This document shows, piece by piece, positions 15,681-24,461 of a stretch of DNA of 64,000 nucleotides (its first letter is position 1; every line of letters starts with the position of its first letter). The stretch is from assembly GCA_964609975.1 (NCBI GenBank), contig CAZSTR010000003.1, positions 1 to 64,000 of the forward strand. The letters are read 5' to 3'. The notes beneath the pieces are model-generated. The model made no database searches and had not been told where the DNA came from. It saw nothing but the letters and a program-made list of their open reading frames with translations. The stretch is from UBA5905 sp964609975. Its GTDB lineage: Bacteria; Bacillota; Clostridia; Oscillospirales; Acutalibacteraceae. A program made the position numbers and the translations under genes.

Positions 15681-17555
15681 TTATTCCGCCAAAACGCGGC
15701 AGAGGCTGTTGGAGAACGCCACCGGATCCTCCAAGCTCATGCCTTCAATTAGCAACGCCTGGCTATAGAGTAGGTCGGCATAGAGCTTCAACTGGTCTGC
15801 GTTGTCCTTCAGCGTTTCCAGTTTCGCATAAATCGGGTGATTTTCGTTGATTTCCAGCACCCGGCGGGCGGAAACCTTCTGGTCGCCGGGCTGGGCGTTA
15901 AGCACCTTTTCCATTTCCAGAGAGATTTCGCCCTCGCTGGTCAGGCAGACCGGGTGGGTTTTCAGCCGCTTGGAGGCGCGCACGGCGGTCACTTTTCCGC
16001 CGAGAGCTTCGTTCATGGTGTCGAAAAGCGCTTTTTGCTCCTCAGTTGGCTCGGATTTTTCCTCCTCGGTCATCTCGAAGCCCAAATCGTCGGAGGACAC
16101 AGAGCGGAATTCCTTTTCCTGGAACACACGAAGCATTTTCAGTGCGAATTCGTCCACGTCATGGGTCAAATAGAGAATTTCATAGCCCTTGTCGGACACG
16201 GCCTCGGTTTGGGGCAGGGCAGCTGCCTTTTCGGGCGTTTCGCCGCAGGCATAATAGATATATTTCTGCTCCTCTTTCATGCGGGACACATATTCGGCCA
16301 GCGAGGTGAGCTTGTTTTCCGCAGAGGAATGGAACAGAAGCAGATCCTCCAGCACCTCTCGATGGGCGCCGAAATCTGCATACAAGCCATATTTCAGCTG
16401 GAGACCGAAGTTCTTGAAGAAGGCTTCATAGGCTTCCCGATCGTTATTGAGCATAGACAGAAGCTCGGAATGAATTTTCTTTTCCAGACGGCCGGCGATG
16501 AGCTTCAGCTGGCGGTCATGCTGGAGCATTTCTCGGGAAATGTTCAGCGACAAATCCTGAGAGTCCACAAGACCCTTCACGAAGCTGAAATAATCCGGCA
16601 GAAGGTCAGCGCACTTGTCCATGATGAGCACGCCGCTGGCATAGAGCTGAAGTCCTTTTTCGTATTCGCGGCTGTAATAGTTATAAGGCGCACGGGAGGG
16701 AATGAACAGTAGGGCGTTATAGGTAGCCGAGCCTTCGGTGGCAGAATAAATCACCCGTGCCGGGTCTTCGAAGTCCATGAATTTTTCTTTATAGAAGGCG
16801 TTGTATTCCTCCGGCGTGACCTGACTTTTTGCCTTTTTCCACAGGGGAATCATGCTGTTGAGGGTTTCTGTCTCGAAATAGGTCTCATATTCGTTTTCGG
16901 TGCCCTCCTTGAGGCGGCTCTTTTCCACCTCCATACGAATGGGATAGCGAATATAGTCGGAATATTTTTTGACAAGCTGTTGGAGGCGGTAGGTCTCCAA
17001 AAATTCGTCATAGCTTTCCTCGTCGGAGTTGGCTTTGATATGCAGGCAGATTTCGGTGCCGCGGCCTTCCTTTTCGCCCGGCTCGACGGTATAGCCGGAC
17101 GCGCCCTTTGAGCTCCAAACCCACGCTTCGTCGCTGTCAAAGCGGCGGGAGGTGACGGTCAACCGGTCGGCCACCATGAAGGCGGCATAGAAGCCCACAC
17201 CGAACTGGCCGATGATGTCCACATCGTCCCGGCGTTCGTTTTCACTCTTGAAGGCGAGGGAGCCGCTCTTGGCGATGGTGCCGAGGTTTTGCTCCAGCTC
17301 CTCCTTGCTCATGCCGACACCGTTGTCGGCGATGGTCAGGGTGCGATTTTCCTTGTCCGCCGTCAGAGAAATCGACAGCTCATCCCGACTCAAGCCGGTC
17401 AGAGCGCCGTCCAACGAATGATAATACAGCTTATCCAGCGCGTCACTGGCGTTGGAAATCAGCTCCCGGAGAAAAATCTCCTTGTGGGTGTAGATGGAAT
17501 TGATCATCAAATCCAGCAAACGCTTGGATTCGGCTTTGAATTGCTTGGTTGCCAT
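15681..17555 (-). CDS. htpG: chaperone HtpG (bacterial Hsp90)
   Basis: 624 residues, an ATP-dependent dimeric chaperone. GHKL ATPase motifs are present: the Asn of ELISNASDALDKL, DNGVGMSKEEL and IGQFGVGFYAAFMVAD. Middle and dimerisation domains follow to normal length. The ATG at 17555 after GAGGG gives the family start MATKQFKAESKRLLDLM; an upstream in-frame start would include the leader. It is transcribed alone between a CIRCE-bearing promoter and a strong terminator, so it should belong to the HrcA regulon. In Bacillus subtilis htpG is not HrcA-controlled. Confidence 0.96.
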   Translation of the reverse strand: MATKQFKAESKRLLDLMINSIYTHKEIFLRELISNASDALDKLYYHSLDGALTGLSRDELSISLTADKENRTLTIADNGVGMSKEELEQNLGTIAKSGSLAFKSENERRDDVDIIGQFGVGFYAAFMVADRLTVTSRRFDSDEAWVWSSKGASGYTVEPGEKEGRGTEICLHIKANSDEESYDEFLETYRLQQLVKKYSDYIRYPIRMEVEKSRLKEGTENEYETYFETETLNSMIPLWKKAKSQVTPEEYNAFYKEKFMDFEDPARVIYSATEGSATYNALLFIPSRAPYNYYSREYEKGLQLYASGVLIMDKCADLLPDYFSFVKGLVDSQDLSLNISREMLQHDRQLKLIAGRLEKKIHSELLSMLNNDREAYEAFFKNFGLQLKYGLYADFGAHREVLEDLLLFHSSAENKLTSLAEYVSRMKEEQKYIYYACGETPEKAAALPQTEAVSDKGYEILYLTHDVDEFALKMLRVFQEKEFRSVSSDDLGFEMTEEEKSEPTEEQKALFDTMNEALGGKVTAVRASKRLKTHPVCLTSEGEISLEMEKVLNAQPGDQKVSARRVLEINENHPIYAKLETLKDNADQLKLYADLLYSQALLIEGMSLEDPVAFSNSLCRVLAE

Positions 17556-17581
17556 GATGTATCCCTCGATTTTATCAAATT

Positions 17582-17608
17582 TTAGCACTCTCATTCTGTG
17601 AGTGCTAA
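17582..17608 (-). promoter_or_regulatory. CIRCE element (HrcA operator) of htpG
   Basis: A perfect TTAGCACTC-N9-GAGTGCTAA palindrome 4 bases downstream of the -10 hexamer and 27 bases before the htpG ATG. HrcA binds this sequence and represses until heat shock. Confidence 0.95.
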
Positions 17609-17612
17609 ATGT

Positions 17613-17641
17613 AGTATAGCGCGATTGGCGAAAAAATGCAA
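17613..17641 (-). promoter_or_regulatory. sigma-A-type promoter of htpG
   Basis: On the minus strand TTGCAT (17641-17636), 17-base spacer, TATACT (17618-17613), directly upstream of CIRCE. Confidence 0.8.
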
Positions 17642-17698
17642 CCCCCGAATGTGAATAAACTGTAAAAAGGAGCGAGAAAAAGCTTTCGGGTGAAAGGA

Positions 17699-17733
17699 AA
17701 CGATGACTTCTTCCGGCGAAGGAGTCATCGTTT
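17699..17733 (-). terminator. hairpin after murC
   Basis: Stem AAACGATGACT / AGTCATCGTTT with a 13-base loop, about 30 bases beyond the murC stop. The T run is short, so termination is probable rather than certain. Confidence 0.65.
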
Positions 17734-17762
17734 ATGCTATCCGTTTCAGTTGCTTCGGTGGG

Positions 17763-19142
17763 TTATCCCTTTGTTTTCAGCCGTTCGATAATCTGGCGGG
17801 CGCATTTGTATACATCGCCGCCGCCCATAGTAATCACCAAATCGCCGGGTCGGACATTTTCGGCCACATAATCGGCGATTTCCGAGAAGGTGGGGATATA
17901 CAGGCCGTTTTTCATGCGGGCTGTGATTTGCTCCGCATGAACATTCCATTCGTTTGTCTCCCGGCTTCCCATGATATCGCTGACCACCGCCCGGTCAGCG
18001 ATGTCCAGCGCTGCGGCGAACTCCTCCAGATGGCGGGCGGTGCGGGAGAAGGTGAAGGGCTGGAAAATCGCCCATACGCGCTCATGCTCCAGCTCCCGCG
18101 CGGCGCGGAGGGTGGCGAGAATCTCGGTGGGGTGATGGGCATAGTCATCGGCCACCGTCACCCCGGCATATTCGCCCAAAAATTCGAAGCGTCGCCCCGC
18201 GCCACGGAAGGCGCGGATGCCCTTTTCGATGGCGGCGAAATCCATGCCGCACAGATGGGCGGCGGCGGCCACCGCCAACGAGTTATGCACATTGTGTAAG
18301 CCGGGAACGCCCAGGTGAATTTCGCCCAGACGCGCGCCGTCGTGATACAGGTCGTATATCCCGAAGGCGCCCCGCTCGGTATGCACATTTTTTGCCTGCC
18401 AGTCGCAGCCGTCCGACAGACCGAAGGAAATGCGCGTCGCGTCGATGTTCTCTACCGCCCGGCAAGCGTTGGGGTCATCGGTGTTATAAATCACCGCCTT
18501 GGTGGTTTGTCCGGCGAAGCGATGGAAGGAGCGGATGACTCCCTCCAGGTCGCCGAAATAATCCAGATGATCTGCATCTACATTCAAAATCAGGCTGATG
18601 GCCGGGGCCATCTCCAGATAATGGTCCTGAAACTCGCAGGCCTCGCACACCATGGTGTCATTTGTTCCAGCGTGGCCGTTGGCGTTGATTTTCGGCAGAC
18701 GGCCGCCGATGAACAGGCTGGGGTCGGTGCCTGCCTCCAACAAAATCTGGCACAGCATGGAGGTGGAGGTGGTTTTTCCGTGGGTGCCGGCCACGGCCAC
18801 GGTGTTGGAGAACTGGCGGGTAATCCAGCCCAAAAGCTTCGCCCGCTCCAGCAACGGGATTTTCTGGGTGCGGGCGGCGGCCAGCTCCGGATTTTCCGCC
18901 GGAATGGCGGCAGTATAGACCACCAGGTCGGCGCCGTCTATGTTTTTTGCGTCGTGGCCCATGGTCACAGGAATTCCCAGCCTCCGTATTCTATTCAGAT
19001 TGTCCGATTCGTTGTTGTCGGAGCCGGTGATGAAAAGGCCCTTTGTGTGCAGAATTTCAGCCAGCGGGCTCATGCCGGAGCCGCCGATGCCGACGAAATG
19101 CACGCGGCGAACACCCTCCAACGGGTTTTGAAGCTCGGTCAT
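17763..19142 (-). CDS. murC: UDP-N-acetylmuramate--L-alanine ligase
   Basis: 459 residues, adding L-Ala to UDP-MurNAc in peptidoglycan precursor synthesis. The N-terminal Rossmann motif is HFVGIGGSGMSPLAEIL, the ATP-binding loop AGTHGKTTSTSM, and the central ligase motif DADHLDYFG. The C-terminal domain carries ADDYAHHPTEI and TMGGGDVYK. The ATG follows an AAAGGAG site. It stands alone, not in a mur/fts cluster, as is common in clostridia. Confidence 0.95.
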   Translation of the reverse strand: MTELQNPLEGVRRVHFVGIGGSGMSPLAEILHTKGLFITGSDNNESDNLNRIRRLGIPVTMGHDAKNIDGADLVVYTAAIPAENPELAAARTQKIPLLERAKLLGWITRQFSNTVAVAGTHGKTTSTSMLCQILLEAGTDPSLFIGGRLPKINANGHAGTNDTMVCEACEFQDHYLEMAPAISLILNVDADHLDYFGDLEGVIRSFHRFAGQTTKAVIYNTDDPNACRAVENIDATRISFGLSDGCDWQAKNVHTERGAFGIYDLYHDGARLGEIHLGVPGLHNVHNSLAVAAAAHLCGMDFAAIEKGIRAFRGAGRRFEFLGEYAGVTVADDYAHHPTEILATLRAARELEHERVWAIFQPFTFSRTARHLEEFAAALDIADRAVVSDIMGSRETNEWNVHAEQITARMKNGLYIPTFSEIADYVAENVRPGDLVITMGGGDVYKCARQIIERLKTKG

Positions 19143-19180
19143 ATTGAAAAATCTCCTTTGTCGATGATGGTCTTTCCTCC

Positions 19181-19209
19181 ATTATATTGCTTTTGTCGAA
19201 AAAAATAAA
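19181..19209 (-). promoter_or_regulatory. probable murC promoter
   Basis: TATAAT on the minus strand (19186-19181) 39 bases before the ATG; the -35 at 17 bases is poor (TTTATT). Confidence 0.45.
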
Positions 19210-19308
19210 TACCCTTTTTCTATTTTCTCTGTTTTTTTGCCAAAAGAAGCGGTTGGATATTTTTCGACCGGGGTTCATAGATATGAAAAGAAAGGGAGGA
19301 TGGACGAC

Positions 19309-20532
19309 ATGAGCAAACGGCGAATATTGGCATTTGCGCTGGCGACAGTGGTTTTTGGCGCGGGGATGACTGCCTCGGCCCAAGGAACGGTGCTATACGA
19401 TGAAGAGGGCGGGATTGTGTTGCAGGAGCTACTGCGGGAGGACGGAGAAGCCTGGCCGGCGATGGCGGCGGGGGCAGAAATGAGCATACAGGCGAAGGGG
19501 GCGGTGCTCATGGACCAGGCCAGCGGCACGGTCTTATTCGAAAAGGACAGCCGCGCTCATTTGCCCATTGCCTCAGTGACTAAGGTGATGACCCTTCTGC
19601 TGGTGATGGAAGCCATCGAGGGGGGACGCCTTTCCTTCGAGGAAACGGTTTCCTGCTCGGAGCGGGCGGCCTCCATGGGCGGCTCTCAAATATGGTTGGA
19701 GCCGGGGGAGGTCATGACAGTGCGGGAGCTGGTGAAGGCGGCCGCCGTGGTTTCAGCCAACGATGCCTGCGCCGCTCTGGCGGAGCATCTCAGCGGGAGC
19801 ATCGAGGGATTTGTGGCGGCGATGAACGAGCGCGCCGCCCAGCTGGGGATGGCGGACACCCATTTTGTGGATTGCAGCGGGCTGGACGACCGGGGCTATT
19901 CCTGCGCTTATGATGTGGCGGTGATGTCCCGCCAGCTGATGACCCATCCGGAAATCCAAGGCTTCACCACCATCTGGATGGACACACTGCGCAACGGGAA
20001 ATCCCAGCTGGTGAACACCAATAAGCTGGTGCGCCATTATCGGGGCGCAACCGGCCTCAAAACTGGCACAACCCAAGCCTCCGGCCACTGTCTTGCGGCC
20101 ACGGCTCAACGGGACGGAACCGCCTTTGTGGCGGTGGTGCTCGGCTGTGCCACTACGGCGGAGCGCTTCGACGGCGCCCGCGCGCTGTTGGACTATGGTT
20201 TCTCTGCCTACGTCAGCTATACGCCGCCGGAGGAGGCACTGAAAACCACAGAAATCCCCGTTTTTCACGGACAGCGGGAGCGGGTGGCCACGACCGTGGA
20301 GGCGCCAAGGGCGGTTTTGCTGAAAAAGGGGAGCGAGAAGCAGGCGGGCTTTGTGGTGGAGCTGGCGGAAAATCTGGAGGCGCCGGTGGAGCTGGGGCAG
20401 ATTGTCGGAAGCTGGCGGCTGACGGTGGGGGAGGAAACGGTGGCGGAATATCCTGTGCGCGCCGCCGCGGGAGTGCCACGGGTGGATTTTCGGTTCGCCT
20501 ATTGTCTGCTGATGGAGGCGCTTCTGCGGTGA
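19309..20532 (+). CDS. D-alanyl-D-alanine carboxypeptidase (PBP5/DacF family)
   Basis: 407 residues, a low-molecular-weight penicillin-binding protein trimming the terminal D-Ala of peptidoglycan peptides outside the membrane. A signal peptide ends near MTASAQG. Active-site motifs are S-V-T-K (HLPIASVTKVMTL), S-A-N (VVSANDACAAL) and K-T-G (GLKTGTTQ), all intact; a C-terminal beta domain follows, but the membrane-anchoring helix is weak. The ATG at 19309 lies 9 bases after AAAGGGAGG; an in-frame ATG at 19300 overlaps that site. The family includes vegetative DacA and sporulation DacF/DacB; the sequence does not decide, though other sporulation genes are nearby. Confidence 0.9.
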   Translation: MSKRRILAFALATVVFGAGMTASAQGTVLYDEEGGIVLQELLREDGEAWPAMAAGAEMSIQAKGAVLMDQASGTVLFEKDSRAHLPIASVTKVMTLLLVMEAIEGGRLSFEETVSCSERAASMGGSQIWLEPGEVMTVRELVKAAAVVSANDACAALAEHLSGSIEGFVAAMNERAAQLGMADTHFVDCSGLDDRGYSCAYDVAVMSRQLMTHPEIQGFTTIWMDTLRNGKSQLVNTNKLVRHYRGATGLKTGTTQASGHCLAATAQRDGTAFVAVVLGCATTAERFDGARALLDYGFSAYVSYTPPEEALKTTEIPVFHGQRERVATTVEAPRAVLLKKGSEKQAGFVVELAENLEAPVELGQIVGSWRLTVGEETVAEYPVRAAAGVPRVDFRFAYCLLMEALLR

Positions 20533-20579
20533 AAAGGGCTGTTTTTTGTGAAAAATTACTGTAAATTTCAAAATTCCTC

Positions 20580-20608
20580 TTGTAAAAACAAAAAATATCG
20601 TGTAAAAT
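20580..20608 (+). promoter_or_regulatory. sigma-A-type promoter of pgi
   Basis: TTGTAA (20580-20585), 17-base spacer, TAAAAT (20603-20608). It leaves a leader of about 120 bases containing a TCTCTAT / ATAGAGA inverted repeat of unknown meaning. Confidence 0.65.
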
Positions 20609-20733
20609 GAATGTAACATATTTGAAGAACCATGCAACAAATCTCTATTGTCCCATCGCCCGTTTTGCGCGATAATATTTATAGAGAAAAGTGGCGAAAA
20701 GCCGCAGGTTTTGTCAAAGAAAGGGCGATAGGA

Positions 20734-22074
20734 ATGGCAACAAGAATTAACACACGGTATATCGAGAATTTGGTGAGCGAGCGGGAACTGCAGGCGCTGC
20801 AGCCGCAAATCACGCTGGCGCACGAAGCGCTCCACAACGGAACGGGTCTCGGCAACGATTTTCTCGGCTGGCTGGATTTGCCGGTGAACTATGACAAGGA
20901 GGAGTTTTCTCGCATCCAGGCGGCGGCGAAGCGTATTCAGGCCGACAGCGATGTGCTGGTGGTTATCGGAATCGGCGGATCCTATCTGGGTGCCCGTGCG
21001 GCTATCGAATTTTTGAAATCCAATAACTATAACCTCAAGAAAAAGGACACGCCGGACATCTATTTCGCCGGCAACAGCATTTCCGGCACCCAGCTCAGCG
21101 AGCTTTTGGAAATCTGCGAGGGACGCCGGGTTTCGGTGAATGTAATTTCCAAATCCGGCACCACCACGGAGCCGGCCATCGCGTTCCGCGTATTTCGGAA
21201 ATATTTGGAGGAGACCTATGGCCCGGAGGAGGCCGCTAAGAGAATTTATGTCACCACCGACCGCGCGCGGGGCACGCTCAAGGCTCTGGCTGACCGGGAG
21301 GGCTACGAAACCTTCGTGGTTCCGGACGATGTGGGCGGCCGCTTCTCTGTGCTGACGGCGGTGGGTCTGCTGCCGATTGCGGCGGCGGGCTGTGACATCG
21401 AAAAACTGATGCAAGGTGCGGCCACGGCTCGTCAGACGCTGGCCGATCCATCTCTTGAAAGCAACGACGCCTATCGCTATGCTGCGGCGCGCACGGCGCT
21501 TTTGCGGCGAGGCTTCGCGGTGGAACTGATGGTCAGCTATGAGCCGCAATACGCCATGATGAACGAATGGTGGAAGCAGCTGTTCGGCGAGAGCGAGGGC
21601 AAGGACGGAAAGGGCCTGTTGCCGGATTCCGTGATTTATTCCACCGACCTTCACTCTCTTGGCCAGTATGTGCAGGACGGTTCCAACATCCTGTTCGAGA
21701 CGGTAGTGAAATTCCAGAAGCCCCAGAAGGAGCTCTTCGTCGAAGAGGAAAAAGAGAACGGCGACGGACTCAACTTCCTTGCCGGAAAGCCCATGTCCTT
21801 CATCAACGAAAAGGCCTTTGAGGGAACGGTTCTCGCTCACACGGACGGCTGCACCCCCAACCTGGTGTTGGAGGTTCCCGAAATGAACGAGGCGGAGCTG
21901 GGCTATCTGATTTATTTCTTTGAAAAGGCCTGCGCCGTTTCCGGCTATATGCTGGGTGTGAACCCCTTCGACCAGCCCGGCGTGGAAAGCTATAAGAAAA
22001 ATATGTTTGCTCTGTTGGGTAAACCAGGCTACGAGGAGGCGCGTGCCACTTTGGAAAAGCGGCTTGGTCGCTGA
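20734..22074 (+). CDS. pgi: glucose-6-phosphate isomerase
   Basis: 446 residues, interconverting glucose-6-phosphate and fructose-6-phosphate. The length suits the short Firmicute form. Sugar-phosphate binding motifs are GIGGSYLGARAAIEFL, SKSGTTTEPAIAFR and GGRFSVLTAVGLLP; the C-terminal signature is NPFDQPGVESYKKNMFALLG. The ATG at 20734 gives the usual start MATRINTRYIENLV; the frame extends 102 bases upstream into the leader, which I reject. It is transcribed from its own promoter. Confidence 0.95.
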   Translation: MATRINTRYIENLVSERELQALQPQITLAHEALHNGTGLGNDFLGWLDLPVNYDKEEFSRIQAAAKRIQADSDVLVVIGIGGSYLGARAAIEFLKSNNYNLKKKDTPDIYFAGNSISGTQLSELLEICEGRRVSVNVISKSGTTTEPAIAFRVFRKYLEETYGPEEAAKRIYVTTDRARGTLKALADREGYETFVVPDDVGGRFSVLTAVGLLPIAAAGCDIEKLMQGAATARQTLADPSLESNDAYRYAAARTALLRRGFAVELMVSYEPQYAMMNEWWKQLFGESEGKDGKGLLPDSVIYSTDLHSLGQYVQDGSNILFETVVKFQKPQKELFVEEEKENGDGLNFLAGKPMSFINEKAFEGTVLAHTDGCTPNLVLEVPEMNEAELGYLIYFFEKACAVSGYMLGVNPFDQPGVESYKKNMFALLGKPGYEEARATLEKRLGR

Positions 22075-22081
22075 AAAAATG

Positions 22082-22110
22082 GGAATTTCCGTCTCTCAGG
22101 GGACGGTTCC
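22082..22110 (+). terminator. hairpin after pgi, weak terminator or leader structure
   Basis: CCGTCTC / GGGACGG (one G-U pair) with a TCAG loop, extended by GGAA / TTCC across a bulge. There is no T run. Confidence 0.35.
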
Positions 22111-22139
22111 AATATACTAAATCTTAGGAGGACAATGCT

Positions 22140-22544
22140 ATGATCACCTTGATTCTTGGACACAAAGGCTCCGGAAAAACTAAAAGGCTGATGGCGCTTT
22201 GCAACGCCGCGGTGGAGCAGTCGAAAGGGAATGTCGTCTTTATCGAAAAAGACAATACGCTGACCTATGATCTGAGTCATAAGGCGCGCCTGGTGGCGGC
22301 CGAGGATTATGGAATCAGGGGCTTCGATGCGCTGTATGGCTATATCGCCGGTATGTGCGCCGGTAACTACGACATCACCGACATTTTTGTGGATTCGGTT
22401 CTCAAAATCGGCGGCGGTGATATGGAGGAGCTGGCGAGCTTCGTGGAGAAGCTGGCGCCCCTGAACACTCGAATCGTCATGTCTGTGTCTGCGGACAAGA
22501 GTGAGGTGCCCGCGCGCGTGGCCGAGCTGGCGGAGGAAATCTGA
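22140..22544 (+). CDS. small P-loop ATP-binding protein, function unknown
   Basis: 134 residues. The N-terminus MITLILGHKGSGKTKRLM is a Walker A motif, and DITDIFVDSVLKI is a possible Walker B. It is far shorter than PilT-type ATPases, which database names for this kind of protein sometimes suggest; such labels should not be trusted. A good TTAGGAGG site precedes the ATG. It sits between pgi and a CofE-like gene without an obvious functional link. Confidence 0.6.
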   Translation: MITLILGHKGSGKTKRLMALCNAAVEQSKGNVVFIEKDNTLTYDLSHKARLVAAEDYGIRGFDALYGYIAGMCAGNYDITDIFVDSVLKIGGGDMEELASFVEKLAPLNTRIVMSVSADKSEVPARVAELAEEI

Positions 22545-22679
22545 GCCTTTCGGCAGGTATAAAGAACATTGGACGGTGCAAAACTGATACCGTCGGCTGT
22601 GGCGGCGGGGGTTTTCTCCCGCCGCACGGCGTTACAAAAACGGCGGTGGCGTTTGCCGCCCATGAGGATGGGATATAAC

Positions 22680-23486
22680 ATGGCCATTTGGTATGAAGGA
22701 AATCGCAATTTGCGCTCCAACGAGCGGGAACAGGGCGGCATCACCTATTATATCCGTGGGGTGCAGGAGGTGGTCGGTGTGCGTTATGAGCGCTATGCCG
22801 TTAAAACCCATTTTATCCAGACGGGGGAGGACTATATCGAGGTTCTGCGCCGCTATGTGGCGCCCCTTTATCGGCCGGGTGATGTGGTGAGCATGAGCGA
22901 AAAGGTCATTTCCATGTGCCAAAACAACACGGTGCGCATGGAGGATGTGCGGGTTGGCTTCTGGGCGAAGCTTTTGTCGAAATTCGCCACCAGCAACCAT
23001 AACGGCATCGGCATGGACGAGCCGTACAAGCTTCAGCTGGCCATCAATCTCAAGGGCTTGCCGCTGATTCTGTGGGCGGTTTTCTGCGGCGGTGTGGCGC
23101 GCGTTTTCGGCAAGCGGGGCGTGTTCTATGAAGTCGTCGGGCAGGATGTGGCCGGCATCGACGGCTTTTACAGCCATTCCGCCTTTGAAACCTATCACAC
23201 GCTGGCAGTGCTCAACCCGAAGGAGCCGGAAAAGGTGTGCGCCCGAATTCGGCAGGAGCTGAATATGAGCTGTATTCTGGTGGATGCCAACGACATCGAC
23301 ATTGAGATTTTGGGGAAATCACCCGATTTGGAGGCGGTGGCGGATTCGGCGCTGGCTGACCGGATTCGGGACAATCCCGCCGGACAGGATGACGAGCTGA
23401 CGCCCTTCATCCTGATTCGGGACATCGGCGATGAGCCGGCACAGCCCTTTGAGCCCTTGAAAGCCGTGGAAGGCCCCGTGGATTAA
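22680..23486 (+). CDS. CofE-like protein (F420-0:gamma-glutamyl ligase superfamily)
   Basis: 268 residues. Segments such as GDVVSMSEKVISMCQN, the conserved Asn and acidic residues of FATSNHNGIGMDEPYKLQLAI, and FYEVVGQDVAGIDGF resemble the CofE fold, which attaches glutamate to coenzyme F420 precursors in archaea and actinobacteria. Clostridia of this kind are not known to make F420, so the real substrate is unknown. The ATG at 22680 follows GAGGATGGG; a longer frame from 22569 passes through two GC-rich hairpins (stems at 602-625 and 642-660 past 22000) and is rejected. A terminator follows. Confidence 0.6.
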   Translation: MAIWYEGNRNLRSNEREQGGITYYIRGVQEVVGVRYERYAVKTHFIQTGEDYIEVLRRYVAPLYRPGDVVSMSEKVISMCQNNTVRMEDVRVGFWAKLLSKFATSNHNGIGMDEPYKLQLAINLKGLPLILWAVFCGGVARVFGKRGVFYEVVGQDVAGIDGFYSHSAFETYHTLAVLNPKEPEKVCARIRQELNMSCILVDANDIDIEILGKSPDLEAVADSALADRIRDNPAGQDDELTPFILIRDIGDEPAQPFEPLKAVEGPVD

Positions 23487-23491
23487 TTTTT

Positions 23492-23527
23492 TGCGGAAAA
23501 GTCCGCTTTTCGAGGCGTTTTTTTGTG
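23492..23527 (+). terminator. terminator after the CofE-like gene
   Basis: Stem GCGGA / TCCGC then a T-rich tract ending in seven T (23518-23524). Confidence 0.7.
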
Positions 23528-23555
23528 AAAATTCGGAGTTTTCCCAAAAACGCTA

Positions 23556-23584
23556 TTGACAAATCAGCAGGATAACTATATAAT
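23556..23584 (+). promoter_or_regulatory. consensus promoter of DUF177-rpmF
   Basis: TTGACA (23556-23561), 17-base spacer, TATAAT (23579-23584), a perfect match. Confidence 0.9.
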
Positions 23585-23610
23585 ATCATGCGTGACGCTT
23601 GAGGTGAACT

Positions 23611-24102
23611 ATGCTTGTGCCATGTCGATCTCTGTTCATGGGGGAGACGAACCGTCTGCCTTTGGATACAGAGCTGGATCTTTCACAGGTGGAGCTTTAC
23701 GGCGTCCGTCCGTTGCGCCAGCCGGTGCAGGTGACGGGTGCTATCGTCAGTCGAGCCGGCGTGGTGACGTTGGAGGCGCGGGTGTGTTTTCTGTATGAAG
23801 GACGTTGTGACCGTTGCCTTTGCGATTTTTCCCGTCCCTATGACATGACCGTGGAGCACGTCCTGGTGACAACCCTCGAAAACGAGGAAAGCGATTTTGT
23901 CTTGTTGCAGGATTATCAGTTGGCGCTGGATGTGCTGGTGCGGGATGATATTCTGCTGGAGCTCCCCTATAAGAGCCTTTGCCGGGAGGATTGTCTTGGA
24001 CTTTGCCCCCAGTGCGGAAAGGATCTCAACGGGGACCCCTGTGGCTGCAACACCAAAACAGAGGATCCCCGCTTGGCGGTTCTCAAACAGTTACTCAACT
24101 AA
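23611..24102 (+). CDS. YceD/DUF177 family protein, partner of L32
   Basis: 163 residues of the DUF177 family, linked to large-subunit rRNA accumulation and ribosome assembly. The family features are the early C-x2-C (GRCDRCLCDF) and the C-terminal CREDCLGLCPQCGKDLN...CGC cluster, a likely zinc site. A GAGGTG site precedes the ATG. It is co-transcribed with rpmF, the near-universal arrangement. Confidence 0.88.
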   Translation: MLVPCRSLFMGETNRLPLDTELDLSQVELYGVRPLRQPVQVTGAIVSRAGVVTLEARVCFLYEGRCDRCLCDFSRPYDMTVEHVLVTTLENEESDFVLLQDYQLALDVLVRDDILLELPYKSLCREDCLGLCPQCGKDLNGDPCGCNTKTEDPRLAVLKQLLN

Positions 24103-24131
24103 CCTTTTATCAATGCAAGGAGGTGCTGACA

Positions 24132-24314
24132 ATGGCGGTGCCCAAGAGAAAACATTCCGCTGCTCGTCGTGACAAGAGACGCAACAATGTGTGGAAGCTG
24201 GCTGCTCCGGCTCTGACGAAGTGTCCCCAGTGCGGTGCGTACAAGCGTGCTCATCGTCTGTGCGGAAGCTGCGGCTATTACAATGGCCGGCAAATCGTCA
24301 AGGTTGGCGAATAA
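24132..24314 (+). CDS. rpmF: 50S ribosomal protein L32
   Basis: 60 residues. The start MAVPKRKHSAARRDKRRN is diagnostic of L32. C-P-Q-C and C-G-S-C form a four-cysteine zinc site, the zinc-binding (C+) form. AGGAGG lies 8 bases before the ATG. Confidence 0.97.
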   Translation: MAVPKRKHSAARRDKRRNNVWKLAAPALTKCPQCGAYKRAHRLCGSCGYYNGRQIVKVGE

Positions 24315-24370
24315 GCTGAGATCGGCGTAATCAGGCCGCTTTCCGATGCCCCGTGCGTCGGACAGGAAAG

Positions 24371-24399
24371 TAGAGGAGGAGCGATCCTTCTCTATTTTT
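24371..24399 (+). terminator. terminator after rpmF
   Basis: A 10-base stem TAGAGGAGGA / TCCTTCTCTA with one G-U pair, a GCGA tetraloop and five T. Confidence 0.9.
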
Positions 24400-24461
24400 G
24401 TTTATGAGTCTTTATACAGTCTGCGCAAAGGACGCAGGCGTATGGACGGAAGGGAGAAGCA

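Noticed and set aside
19753..21840. A 695-codon minus-strand frame
   Set aside because: Antisense to the carboxypeptidase and pgi genes, with no recognisable domain or start signal.
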